From Streptomyces cellulosae (GTDB lineage Bacteria; Actinomycetota; Actinomycetes; Streptomycetales; Streptomycetaceae): DNA of 64,000 nt. The stretch covers positions 180,095 through 244,094 of the forward strand of contig BNBH01000006.1 of NCBI GenBank assembly GCA_014655195.1, read 5' to 3'. Shown here one piece after another: positions 8,505 to 16,694 of this stretch; positions within the stretch are counted from its first letter, which is position 1; every line of letters begins with the position of its first letter. Under the pieces are notes generated by a model that was given only the letters and a program-made list of their open reading frames with translations, was not told the DNA's origin and ran no database searches. Made by a program: the position numbers and the translations under genes.

Positions 8505-9041
8505 ATGGCTATGCAGATCAAGCACCGCACCGCCCTCGCCATCGCCGCCGGGGTGGTGACCGTCGCCGTCACCGCCAGCGTGGCGGTCGCCGGCGGCGGC
8601 CCGGACACGCCGTCCGTCTCCCCCGCCCCCTCGACGTCGGCCTCCGCTTCCCCCAGCCCGGCGCCCCCGCAGGGCAACGGGACGCCCAGCCCGGCACCCA
8701 GCACCAGCGCGCCGAACAACGGGCAGAACGGCGGCATGGGCATGAACGGCATGAACGGCATGGGCATGGGCGGCATGAACGGCGGCATGGGCATGAATGG
8801 CCAGAACGGCGGCATGGACATGAACATGCAGATGAACCTGGAAGCCATGCGCATGGGCATGATGTCCGGCATTGAGATGGGCATGCAGCACAACATGCAG
8901 ACGGGCCAGGGCCAGCAGACGACGCCCAGCCCGCAGAGCAGCAGCCCGGCTCCGGACTCGCAGAACCAGGACGGACAGCAGCAGAACAACACCCAGCAGC
9001 AGAACAACATGGACGGCATGAACGGCATGAACGGTGGCTGA
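8505..9041 (+). CDS. Secreted Met/Gly/Asn-rich putative copper-binding protein
   Basis: 178 residues with a Sec signal (hydrophobic segment ending VAVAGGG near residue 32) and a Pro/Ser/Thr-rich linker. A core of about 60 residues is built from repeats such as GMNGMNGMGMGG, holding over 25 methionines in this short stretch, followed by a Gln/Asn-rich tail ending MNGMNGG. Methionine-rich extracytoplasmic proteins commonly bind Cu(I) through thioether sulfur; that is established for other families, not for this one. It follows copA by 62 bases in the same orientation. Its low complexity makes homology weak; a structural role cannot be excluded. AGTAAGGAC precedes the ATG. Confidence 0.7.
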   Translation: MAMQIKHRTALAIAAGVVTVAVTASVAVAGGGPDTPSVSPAPSTSASASPSPAPPQGNGTPSPAPSTSAPNNGQNGGMGMNGMNGMGMGGMNGGMGMNGQNGGMDMNMQMNLEAMRMGMMSGIEMGMQHNMQTGQGQQTTPSPQSSSPAPDSQNQDGQQQNNTQQQNNMDGMNGMNGG

Positions 9042-9387
9042 GCCGTCGGACGCCGCTGCGGAGGAGCGGGACCGCCGTATGGCTGCACGGGTGAGCGTGG
9101 CGGCGGCCAGCCTGGCGGGTGCCACACTGCTCACCGCGACTCTGGTGGGCGCCGCCAAGCCGTCCCCGGCGACGCCGGCGCCCGCGGCGGCCAGTACCGC
9201 GCCGTCGGCCGCGGCCCCGGCACCACAGCAGTCGGCGTCCTCGGCTCCGGTGACGCGCAGCAGCGGCAGCGGCTGTGGTTCCGGCGGGCAGTCCGCACCG
9301 TCGGTGGCGGCCCCCGCACCGTCCCAAGGCCAGGGGCAGGGGCAGGCGATGCCGGCCCCGCCGATGACGAGCAGCCGTGGCAGCTGA
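9034..9387 (+). CDS. Ala/Pro/Ser-rich membrane-anchored small protein
   Basis: 117 residues from a GTG overlapping the end of the Met-rich gene; ATG at 9079 is an alternative. One hydrophobic helix (about residues 18-42) anchors an extracellular tail rich in Ala, Pro, Ser, Gln and Gly with a single Cys (SGCGSGG). The tail looks disordered, like a spacer or cell-wall region. It overlaps apbE by 11 bases, so the three genes are co-translated. I recognise no family and see no flavinylation motif in it. Confidence 0.55.
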   Translation: MAEPSDAAAEERDRRMAARVSVAAASLAGATLLTATLVGAAKPSPATPAPAAASTAPSAAAPAPQQSASSAPVTRSSGSGCGSGGQSAPSVAAPAPSQGQGQGQAMPAPPMTSSRGS

Positions 9388-10333
9388 GCCGGTCGAGGCG
9401 CGGTTTCCGGTGATGGGGTCCGCCGGCCACCTCCTGGTGGTCGGCGGACCCGCACCGGAACTCCTGGCGTGGGCACGCTCCCGGCTGGAAGAGCTCGAAT
9501 CACTGTGGTCCCGGTTCCGCCCCGACAGCGAACTGTGCCGCCTCAACGCCTCGCAGGGCCGCTGGATCGCACTCTCCCCGCCGACCGTCGCGCTCGTGCG
9601 GCAGGCCGTCCGGGCGTGGGAGCTGACCGGCGGCCTCTTCGACCCGACCGTGCTGCCCGCCCTGGAGGCGGCCGGCTACACCCGCAGCTTCGAGGCCATG
9701 CCGCGCGAACTCCCCCCGGGCGCCGCGCCCACCCCGGCTCCGGGCTGCGCGGGCATCGAGATCTGCAGTGACCGCGTACGCCTGCCGCCCGGGGTACGGC
9801 TGGACCTCGGCGGCATCGGCAAGGGATACGCCGCCGACCTCGTCGCGGGCGAGCTGCTCGCCGAGGGCGCCGAGGGCGCCTGCGTCAACCTCGGCGGCGA
9901 CGTACGAACGACGGGATCGGCTCCCGGCACCGAGGCGTGGGTGGTCGCGGTGGAGGACGAGGCCGACCCCGGCACGGATACGGCCTGGCTGGCCCTGGCC
10001 GACGGGGCGATCGCCACCTCCACCCGGCTGCGCCGCCGTTGGCGGCGGCAGGATCGGCAGCTCCACCATCTCATCGACCCGGCCAGCGGCGCACCGGCCG
10101 CCGGCACGGTGGCCACCGTCACCGTGGTGGCCGGCCAGACGCACTGGGCGGAGGTGCTGGCCAAGGCCGCGCTGATCGCCGGACTGCCCGCAGGAGCGGC
10201 CCTGCTGGAGACCCACGGTGTGGCCGGCCTGCTCGTGACCGAAGACGGGACGGCACATCCCGCCGGCCCCTGGGAAAGGTATGTGACGTGGAGCCCCAAC
10301 TGTGGTGGCACCTCGCCCGCGCCGGCGGGCTGA
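9377..10333 (+). CDS. apbE: FAD:protein FMN transferase (ApbE)
   Basis: 318 residues with ApbE features: FRPDSELCRLNA, GLFDPTVLP, RLDLGGIGKGYAAD, CVNLGGDVRTTG and HHLIDPASGAPA. ApbE transfers FMN from FAD to a Ser/Thr in exported electron-transfer proteins. The usual partner, an FMN-binding protein with a (S/T)GAT site, is not visible nearby; the downstream reductase or a protein elsewhere may be the target. There is no obvious signal peptide or lipobox, so it may act inside. The GTG start at 9377 overlaps the upstream gene and the end overlaps the reductase by 46 bases. Confidence 0.88.
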   Translation: MAAEPVEARFPVMGSAGHLLVVGGPAPELLAWARSRLEELESLWSRFRPDSELCRLNASQGRWIALSPPTVALVRQAVRAWELTGGLFDPTVLPALEAAGYTRSFEAMPRELPPGAAPTPAPGCAGIEICSDRVRLPPGVRLDLGGIGKGYAADLVAGELLAEGAEGACVNLGGDVRTTGSAPGTEAWVVAVEDEADPGTDTAWLALADGAIATSTRLRRRWRRQDRQLHHLIDPASGAPAAGTVATVTVVAGQTHWAEVLAKAALIAGLPAGAALLETHGVAGLLVTEDGTAHPAGPWERYVTWSPNCGGTSPAPAG

Positions 10334-11826
10334 TGTCCTGGTGGCTGCTGTCGGCCACCGTCGTGTGGGGACTGCTGATGTCCACCCGTGTGCTGGGCCC
10401 CCGAGCGGCCCCCGCACGCCTGTACGACCTGCACCGCTTTCTGTCCGGCCTGTCCCTGGTCTTCCTCGCGGTGCACCTGGTCGCGCTGATCGCCGATGCC
10501 TGGGTCGACATCGGCCTGCTCCAGATCCTGATCCCCTTCACCTCCGACTACCGGCCCGCGGCGGTGGCCTGGGGGGTGATCGCCCTCTACCTGCTGGCCG
10601 CTATCGAGATCACCTCCCTGCTCAAGCGCCACATCCCGCACCGCTGGTGGCGCTACGTCCATGCCGGCACGTTCGCCCTGTTCGCCCTGACCACCGTGCA
10701 CGCCTTCACCGCCGGCACCGACACCACGGTGGTGTGGTGGACCGGGCTCGCCCTCGTCGCGGCGGTCGGGTTCCTGTCCCTCTACCGGCTGCTGGCCGGA
10801 CGCCGCAGCAGCGGCGGCACGCCCCCAACCGAAGGCGCCCCCGTCGCGCCTCCGGCGCGCCGCGACCCGCCTGGATCCCGGCCCGTGGTCGTGAAGGACA
10901 CCCGGCGCGCCGCTGACGGCGTCGTGACCGTCGACCTCGCCGCCCCCAACGGCACACCACTGCCCCCGTGGGAGCCCGGCGCCCATGTCGACCTCGTCCT
11001 GCCGTCCGGGAAGATCCGCCAGTACTCGCTGTGCGGTGACCCCTCCGACCGAAGCACCTACCGGATCGGCGTGCTGCACCAGCCAGAGGGGCGCGGCGGC
11101 TCGGCAGAGGTCCACGCGCTGCAAGAGGGACAGCACCTCGCCGTCAGCCTCCGCAACAGGTTCCCGCTGGTCCTGGCCGACCACTACCTGTTTTTCGCCG
11201 GCGGCATCGGCATCACCCCCATCCTGCCCATGGTCCGCGCCGTAGCCGTGGCAGGGCGCGAATGGCGCCTGCTCTACGGCGGCCGCTCTCGCGCGACCAT
11301 GGCCTTCGCCGACGAACTTGCCGCCCTCGCCGGCGACCGGGTACGCCTGGTACCCCAGGACACCGACGGCCTGCCCGACCTCGCCGCCGCCCTGGAAGCC
11401 ACTCCGCCCGGTGCCGCCGTTTACTGCTGCGGCCCCAAGCCACTGATCAGCGCCGTGGAGAAGACCGTGGCCGCGGACTTCCCCGACCGGCACCTGCACA
11501 TCGAACGCTTCGCCGCCCCCGGAACCGGCTCGAAGGACACTAGTTCACCGGCTCCGGCCCGGGAGTTCCAGGTTGAGCTGCGCCGCACCGGGCGGGCGCT
11601 GCCCGTCCCGCCCGAGCGCAGCCTGCTGGACGTGATCCGCGAGGCCGTCCCCGACGCCCCCTCCTCCTGCGAGGAAGGCTTCTGCGGCAGCTGCGAACTA
11701 AGGGTCTTGGCCGGCGCCCCCGACCACCGCGACACCGTACTGCCCGCCGACGAACGCGACCGCCGCGACGTGATCTACCCCTGCGTGTCACGCTCCCGCA
11801 CCCCCCGACTGGTCGTGGACCTGTGA
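10288..11826 (+). CDS. Membrane cytochrome b / oxidoreductase / ferredoxin fusion (ferric- or cupric-reductase-like)
   Basis: 512 residues. The first 170 residues form a ferric-reductase-like membrane domain with paired His in helices (DLHRFLSGLSLVF, LAVHLVAL, YVHAGTF, TTVHAFTAG) able to hold two hemes. A flavin and NAD(P)H domain of the phthalate-dioxygenase-reductase type follows (IRQYSLCGDP, FFAGGIGITPILPM, YCCGPKPLI). A C-terminal 2Fe-2S ferredoxin has SCEEGFCGSCELRV and a late Cys in YPCVSR. GTG 10288 is chosen because GGGAAAGG lies 8 bases upstream. It probably moves electrons from NAD(P)H across the membrane. Next to apbE and copper genes, metal reduction is attractive but unproven. 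Confidence 0.8.
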   Translation: MEPQLWWHLARAGGLMSWWLLSATVVWGLLMSTRVLGPRAAPARLYDLHRFLSGLSLVFLAVHLVALIADAWVDIGLLQILIPFTSDYRPAAVAWGVIALYLLAAIEITSLLKRHIPHRWWRYVHAGTFALFALTTVHAFTAGTDTTVVWWTGLALVAAVGFLSLYRLLAGRRSSGGTPPTEGAPVAPPARRDPPGSRPVVVKDTRRAADGVVTVDLAAPNGTPLPPWEPGAHVDLVLPSGKIRQYSLCGDPSDRSTYRIGVLHQPEGRGGSAEVHALQEGQHLAVSLRNRFPLVLADHYLFFAGGIGITPILPMVRAVAVAGREWRLLYGGRSRATMAFADELAALAGDRVRLVPQDTDGLPDLAAALEATPPGAAVYCCGPKPLISAVEKTVAADFPDRHLHIERFAAPGTGSKDTSSPAPAREFQVELRRTGRALPVPPERSLLDVIREAVPDAPSSCEEGFCGSCELRVLAGAPDHRDTVLPADERDRRDVIYPCVSRSRTPRLVVDL

Positions 11827-11856
11827 CGGGCTCGCCGTGGCCGGACGAAGAGCCGC

Positions 11857-13551
11857 TCACCAGCCTGGATGGCTAGCCGACATCTCCCACTTGGCGTGGT
11901 CGAAGGTGTCGTCGATGAGGACGACCTGGCGTCCTGCGGCGGCGAGCAGTGAGGCGGCAATGGCGGAGCGGAAGCCGCTGTGGCAGTGCACCCAGGTCTC
12001 CGCCTCGGGCAGGTCGGGGATGGCGCCGGGCAGGTCGGGGAGATGGACGTGCCGGGCTTGGGGCAGGTGTCCGGAGCGCCACTCACCGTCGCTGCGGACG
12101 TCCAGGACCTCCACGGCCCGCCTGGCCCGGACGGTGGCGAGGGTCGCGAAGTCGGATCGCGGGTAGAAGGCCAGCTGCTGTGGAGCGGCCCAGGTCAGTG
12201 GACTCCCGGCGGCGGCCGCCGGATGGTCGAAGCTGATGCGCAGCAGCTCGTACCGGGCCGCTTCGAGCTCCTCGGCATCGGCGGCCAGCAGGGTGACCGG
12301 GGCGTCGGAGGGTACCAGCCAGCCCAGGTAGGTGGCGAGGGGGCCGCGGGCGTCGAAGTTCACCGCGCCGCGCAGGTGGAGATGGGCGAAGTCGGCTCGT
12401 GGCCGAACGTCCACCACCCACTCCCCGGCTTTGATGCGCTGGGCCAGTTCGGTCGGATCGGCGGGTGGGGGCACGGTCAGCGTGGCCAGGGGCGCCGGTC
12501 CGGCCGCATTGATCGCAGCCACCCGGCGGTAGTACGTGGGACGGGGCCGGGGGCCGGCCAGGGCCTCGGCCACGAAGGCGTCCTCGGTCAGGCTGAAGGC
12601 GGGGTTGGCCGCGCGTTCCCGGCCGATGGTCGAACGCTCCACCGGGGTGGCCGCACCTGCCGTGCAGAAGCTGCCGAAGCCGTGGGTCGGCAGGATCACG
12701 GTGTCGTCGGGCAGCACCTCGGCCAGGTGGCGCGCCGACCGGTACTGCCGGCGGGTGAGCGTCTCGGCCAGGTCCAGACCCATCAGGTCGGTGCGCCCAG
12801 TGGTGCCGTACAGCAGCGAACCGCCCGTGCACACCAGCCGGGGTACTGTGTCGGAGTGCGCGAAGGCGTAAGCGACGTGGTGGTCGGTGTGCCCAGGAGT
12901 GGCGATCACCTGTATGCGCAGGTCGCCTGCCGCAAGCTGGTCTCCTTCTCCTACCCGGGTGGCATCGAAGCCGAGTTCCGGGCCGACGGGCACGGCATAG
13001 GCGGCGTCGAAGCGGCGGGCGAGTTCCAGACCACCGGTGACGTAGTCGTTGTGCAGGTGCGTCTCCACGACGGTCGCGAGCCGCAGGCCGCGGTCCTGAA
13101 GCACGGTGGTGATCCGCTCCAGGTCGCGCTGCGGGTCCACCGCGACCGCGGCAGATCCGTCGGTGATCAGGTAGCTGCGGTTGCCGAGGCTGAGGGTGGC
13201 GATCTGGATGACCTCCAGGCGTTCGGACAGTTGCGCGGTGAGGTGGAGGGTGACCTCGGTGGACTGATCGGGCTGCGCCTCGACCGGCGACTCCGTGACG
13301 CCGTGGGACGAGAGCACCCGCAGCACCCAGCGCCCCGGTGTCACGTAAAAGCGGAAGGCGCCGGCGGGAGAGGTGACCACCTCGCCGACGAATTCCCCTG
13401 CAAGATCGAGCAGGCGGACCCAGGCACCGGCCACCGGCCCGTCCGGGCCCTCGACCCGGCCGGCCACAACGGTCCGGGTGGCGGTGTCCGTCTCCGGTAC
13501 GGCGGCTGCGTGCCGCCCGCCGGGCGGCCCTGCCGCCGGTGCTGCGGCCAT
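11857..13551 (-). CDS. SseC(DUF1416)-persulfide dioxygenase-rhodanese fusion
   Basis: 564 residues, apparently four domains. Residues about 25-105 match DUF1416/SseC (VAGRVEGPDGPVAGAWVRLL, GAFRFYVTPG), normally a separate small protein beside SseA. About 110-340 is a metallo-beta-lactamase fold of persulfide-dioxygenase type with THLHNDYVTGG, TPGHTDHH and PTHGFGSFC. Then a rhodanese domain with no catalytic Cys in the expected loop (about 355-450), and an active-looking rhodanese with Cys523 in VHCHSGFRSA. Such enzymes oxidise persulfides to sulfite or move sulfane sulfur. The GGAGGGAAGGG ribosome site supports the start at 13551. It sits 24 bases after sseA in the same direction. Confidence 0.85.
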   Translation of the reverse strand: MAAAPAAGPPGGRHAAAVPETDTATRTVVAGRVEGPDGPVAGAWVRLLDLAGEFVGEVVTSPAGAFRFYVTPGRWVLRVLSSHGVTESPVEAQPDQSTEVTLHLTAQLSERLEVIQIATLSLGNRSYLITDGSAAVAVDPQRDLERITTVLQDRGLRLATVVETHLHNDYVTGGLELARRFDAAYAVPVGPELGFDATRVGEGDQLAAGDLRIQVIATPGHTDHHVAYAFAHSDTVPRLVCTGGSLLYGTTGRTDLMGLDLAETLTRRQYRSARHLAEVLPDDTVILPTHGFGSFCTAGAATPVERSTIGRERAANPAFSLTEDAFVAEALAGPRPRPTYYRRVAAINAAGPAPLATLTVPPPADPTELAQRIKAGEWVVDVRPRADFAHLHLRGAVNFDARGPLATYLGWLVPSDAPVTLLAADAEELEAARYELLRISFDHPAAAAGSPLTWAAPQQLAFYPRSDFATLATVRARRAVEVLDVRSDGEWRSGHLPQARHVHLPDLPGAIPDLPEAETWVHCHSGFRSAIAASLLAAAGRQVVLIDDTFDHAKWEMSASHPGW

Positions 13552-13575
13552 GTCCGGTCCCTTCCCTCCAGTTGC

Positions 13576-14403
13576 TCACTTCTCGATCGGAACCCCGACC
13601 ATCGAGCCGTACTCGGTCCATGAGCCGTCGTAGTTCTTCACGTTCACCTGGTCGAGCAGTTCATGCAGGACGAACCAGGTGTGGGCGCTGCGTTCACCGA
13701 TGCGGCAGTAGGCGATGGTGTCCCGGTCGAAGTCGACGCCCGCGTCGCGGTAGAGGGTCAGCAGTTCCTCGTCCGGCTTGAAGGTGCCGTCGTCGCTTGC
13801 CGCCTTCGACCATGGGATGTTCCTGGCGGTCGGGATGTGGCCGCCTCGCTGCGCTGTCTCCTGCGGCAGGTGGGCCGGAGCCAGCAGTTCGCCGGAGAAC
13901 TCCTGCGGGGAGCGGACGTCGACGAGGTTCTTCTTTCCGATCGCGGCGAGCACCTCGTCGCGGAAGGCCCGGATCGAGTAGTCCGGTTCCCTGGCGGCGT
14001 ACTCGGTCCTCGGCCGCCCTGGCACCTCGTCGGTCAGGGGCCGCGACTGCAGCTCCCACAGCTTGCGACCGCCGTCCAGCAGGCGCACCTGCTCGTGTCC
14101 GTAGACCTTGAAGTACCAGTAGGCGTACGCGGCGAACCAGTTGTTGTTGCCGCCGTACAGCACGACCGTGTGGTCGGGGGTGATGCCGCGCTCGGACAGC
14201 AGTTCCCCGAACCTCTGCCGGTCGACGAAGTCGCGGCGGACCGGGTCCTGCAGGTCGTTCTTCCAGTCGAGCTTCACCGCACCGGGGATGTGACCGGTGT
14301 CGTAGGCGCTCACGTCCTCGTCCACTTCGGCGATCACTACGTGCGGGTCGTCCAGGTGCTGCTGGACCCAGTCGGCGTCGACCAGGGAATCCTTGCGGCT
14401 CAT
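13576..14403 (-). CDS. sseA: Thiosulfate sulfurtransferase (SseA-like rhodanese)
   Basis: 275 residues starting at ATG 14403, preceded by AAAGGAGGAGG. Two rhodanese domains: the N-terminal one lacks a catalytic Cys, while the C-terminal one has the active loop AYCRIGER with Cys233. It moves sulfur from thiosulfate to cyanide or thiols. In actinobacteria sseA is typically followed by a DUF1416 gene; here the next gene carries DUF1416 as its N-terminal domain, so a sulfur-relay partnership is likely. The upstream 14404-14587 has no gene. Confidence 0.9.
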   Translation of the reverse strand: MSRKDSLVDADWVQQHLDDPHVVIAEVDEDVSAYDTGHIPGAVKLDWKNDLQDPVRRDFVDRQRFGELLSERGITPDHTVVLYGGNNNWFAAYAYWYFKVYGHEQVRLLDGGRKLWELQSRPLTDEVPGRPRTEYAAREPDYSIRAFRDEVLAAIGKKNLVDVRSPQEFSGELLAPAHLPQETAQRGGHIPTARNIPWSKAASDDGTFKPDEELLTLYRDAGVDFDRDTIAYCRIGERSAHTWFVLHELLDQVNVKNYDGSWTEYGSMVGVPIEK

Positions 14404-14587
14404 CACATCCTCCTCCTTTGCCGACGGGCAGAACCCGCGCGGCATCGAGGGCGGCGGACCGGATTCGGGCATGCCTGCTCTTCCAGCACAATCCCTGTCG
14501 CGGCCGACGTCAAACGCGGCGGCCCCGGGCACGAGCGCGTCGGTGCGTGAAGCGGGGCACCGGCACGTCACCGCTGCCCTCACGAGG

Positions 14588-15991
14588 TCATTCGGACCGT
14601 CTTCCGCCTGCCGCCGCGGGCCGACGGCCGATGGCGGGGATGCGGGTGGTGAAGGTGGTGCCGTGGCCGGGCTCGCTGTCGGCGGTGAGGGTGCCGCCGT
14701 GGGCGGCGGCGAGTTCGGCGGCGACGGCCAGGCCGATGCCGGAGCCGTCGGCGCGGGTGTCCCGGCCGCGGAAGAAGCGGTCGAAGACCCGGGGCAGGTC
14801 CTCGGGCGGGACGCCGGGGCCGGTGTCGGTCACACGCACTTCGGCCCAGCCGTCCTTCTCGCACAGGGTGACCGTCACGGTGCCGCCCGGCGGAACGAAC
14901 TTCAGGGCGTTGGTGAGCTGGTTGGTGACGATCTGCCGCAGCCGGACCGGGTCGCCGTCGACGCTCACGTCGTCCAGGTCGGTGTGCAGGACGAGTCCGG
15001 CCTCGGTGAACCGGTCGGCCAGGCCGGTGATGGTGTCCCGCAGGAGGGTGGTCAGGGACAGGGGTGTGCGTTCGAGGGTGAAGGCGGCCGCGTCCGCGGA
15101 GGCGAGGGCCTCCAGGTCGGCGATGAGCCGGCCGAGGCGCAGCGTTTCGTCGTGCAGGGAGGTGATGACCTTGCCGGTGGGTTCGCGGATGCCGTCCTGG
15201 ACGGCCTCGAGTTCGCTGCGCACGATGGCGAGCGGGGTGCGCAGTTCGTGGGCGACGTCGGCGGCGAAGGCGCGGCGCAGCTCGTCCTCCTTCTCCACGC
15301 GGTCGGCCATGGTGTTGAAGGCGGTGGCGAGCTGTCCGATCTCGTTGTCGGGGATGGTGGTCACCCGCCGGTCGCGCTGCCCAGCCGCCAAGTCCTCGGC
15401 GGCGCGGGTGAGTTCGGCGATCGGGGCGGTGGCCCGGCGGGCGGTGTACAGGCCGACGACGAGCGCGACCAGGCCCGCCGTGAGCCCTCCGGCGACCAGC
15501 AGTTGGTTGACGTCGGAGCGGAAGTCCCGGTCGACGGCGGGGATCTGGCCCTGCGGGACACGCACGTCCAGGGTGCCCACCCGCTCTCCGCCGACCGTGA
15601 TCGGCAGCTCGCGCGGCGGGCCGAGGTCTCCGATGCCCATCATGTCCCGGTGCATGGCCAGGGTTGCCGCGTCCACCCGGGCGTCGGCGAGGGACCAGAT
15701 GCGCTGCCCGGCCGGTCCGCGCAGCTCCGCCTCGGAGCCGGTCATGGTCACCGTCGGCGCGAGCTCGTTCAGCGACTCGGGCTTCCAGGCGTTGTCCTGC
15801 GTGTACTCGGCGGTGAACAGGGCGACCAGCTGCTGCTGGCGGACCTGCTGCTGCTTGGCCAGGTAGTCGTCGAAGCGCGCCCCGAAGGCGGCGTTGACCA
15901 GGACCGCGGTCAGGGCGGCCGCGCCGATGCCCAGGAACGCGAAGGCCATCGCAAGGCGGCGGGCGAAACGGCCGCGCAGCAACTCACGCAT
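14588..15991 (-). CDS. Sensor histidine kinase (copper/metal stress type)
   Basis: 467 residues: membrane helix near residue 15-35, an extracellular domain of about 130 residues, a second helix (about 170-190), a HAMP domain, the phosphoacceptor DVAHELRTPLA, then the ATP-binding domain with N-box QLTNALKF, DTGPGVP and GSGIGLAV. The extracellular part includes MHRDMMG, a His/Met cluster that could touch copper. It overlaps the response-regulator gene by 8 bases and belongs to the csoR-copZ-copA operon, so copper sensing at the envelope is likely but inferred from position. Confidence 0.88.
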   Translation of the reverse strand: MRELLRGRFARRLAMAFAFLGIGAAALTAVLVNAAFGARFDDYLAKQQQVRQQQLVALFTAEYTQDNAWKPESLNELAPTVTMTGSEAELRGPAGQRIWSLADARVDAATLAMHRDMMGIGDLGPPRELPITVGGERVGTLDVRVPQGQIPAVDRDFRSDVNQLLVAGGLTAGLVALVVGLYTARRATAPIAELTRAAEDLAAGQRDRRVTTIPDNEIGQLATAFNTMADRVEKEDELRRAFAADVAHELRTPLAIVRSELEAVQDGIREPTGKVITSLHDETLRLGRLIADLEALASADAAAFTLERTPLSLTTLLRDTITGLADRFTEAGLVLHTDLDDVSVDGDPVRLRQIVTNQLTNALKFVPPGGTVTVTLCEKDGWAEVRVTDTGPGVPPEDLPRVFDRFFRGRDTRADGSGIGLAVAAELAAAHGGTLTADSEPGHGTTFTTRIPAIGRRPAAAGGRRSE

Positions 15992-16694
15992 CTTTGTCCA
16001 GTCCCAGCTTGTAGCCGACGCCGGGCACGGTGACCACCACGGTCGAGGGCGGGGTGTCGCCGAGCTTGCGGCGCAGATTCTTCACATGCACATCAATGGT
16101 GCGCTCGTACGCCTCGAAGGTGTGACCTTGGACCCGGCCGACCAGCTCCATGCGGGTCCAGGCCCGGCCGGGGCGGGCGGCGAGGGCTGCGAGCAGGTCG
16201 AACTCGGTGCGGGTGAGCTCCACCGGCTGGCCGTCGGCGTGCACTTCGCGGCGCTCGGCGTCGATCCGCAGCCGGCCGTCGCCGTAGGAGACGGCGGCCT
16301 CTTCCGCCTCGGCGCGTGGCCCGCGGGCGCGGCGCAGCACCGCCTCCACCCGGGCCACCAGCTCGCGCGGGCTGAACGGCTTGACCACGTAGTCGTCGGC
16401 GCCCAGCCGTAGGCCCATCACCCGGTCGTTCTCGCTCGCTTTGGCGGTGAGCATGACGATCGGCACGTCGCTGGTCTTGCGCAGCAGCCGGGCCACCTCC
16501 TCGCCGGGCAGGCCGGGCAGGCCCAGATCGAGGATGACCAGGTCGGGGTGGGCGGCGCGGGCGAGGTCGAGGGCCTGGCGGCCCTCGCTCGCCTCCTGCA
16601 CGGTGTAGCCGTCGCGTTCGAGGTAGTCGCGGACGAGGGCGCGTAGTTTCGCCTCGTCGTCGACGACCAGCACGGTCGCGGAAGGAGTGGTCAC
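15984..16694 (-). CDS. OmpR-family response regulator
   Basis: 236 residues from a GTG at 16694 that overlaps the ATPase stop (GTGA). The receiver domain has [11 protein letters not shown], the phosphorylated Asp in [10 protein letters not shown] and the Lys of VVKPF. A winged-helix DNA-binding domain of OmpR/PhoB type follows ([20 protein letters not shown]). It is the partner of the adjacent histidine kinase. A plausible target element is the CTTCACA-N7-CCTAG pair before 20025 and 21843, but nothing in the sequence proves that. Confidence 0.9.
   Translation of the reverse strand: MTTPSATVLVVDDEAKLRALVRDYLERDGYTVQEASEGRQALDLARAAHPDLVILDLGLPGLPGEEVARLLRKTSDVPIVMLTAKASENDRVMGLRLGADDYVVKPFSPRELVARVEAVLRRARGPRAEAEEAAVSYGDGRLRIDAERREVHADGQPVELTRTEFDLLAALAARPGRAWTRMELVGRVQGHTFEAYERTIDVHVKNLRRKLGDTPPSTVVVTVPGVGYKLGLDKDA

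Noticed and set aside
8301..9546. Minus-strand open frames opposite the Met-rich gene
   Set aside because: His/Ala repeats arise from reading the Met/Gly/Asn repeat backwards; no ribosome site or family.
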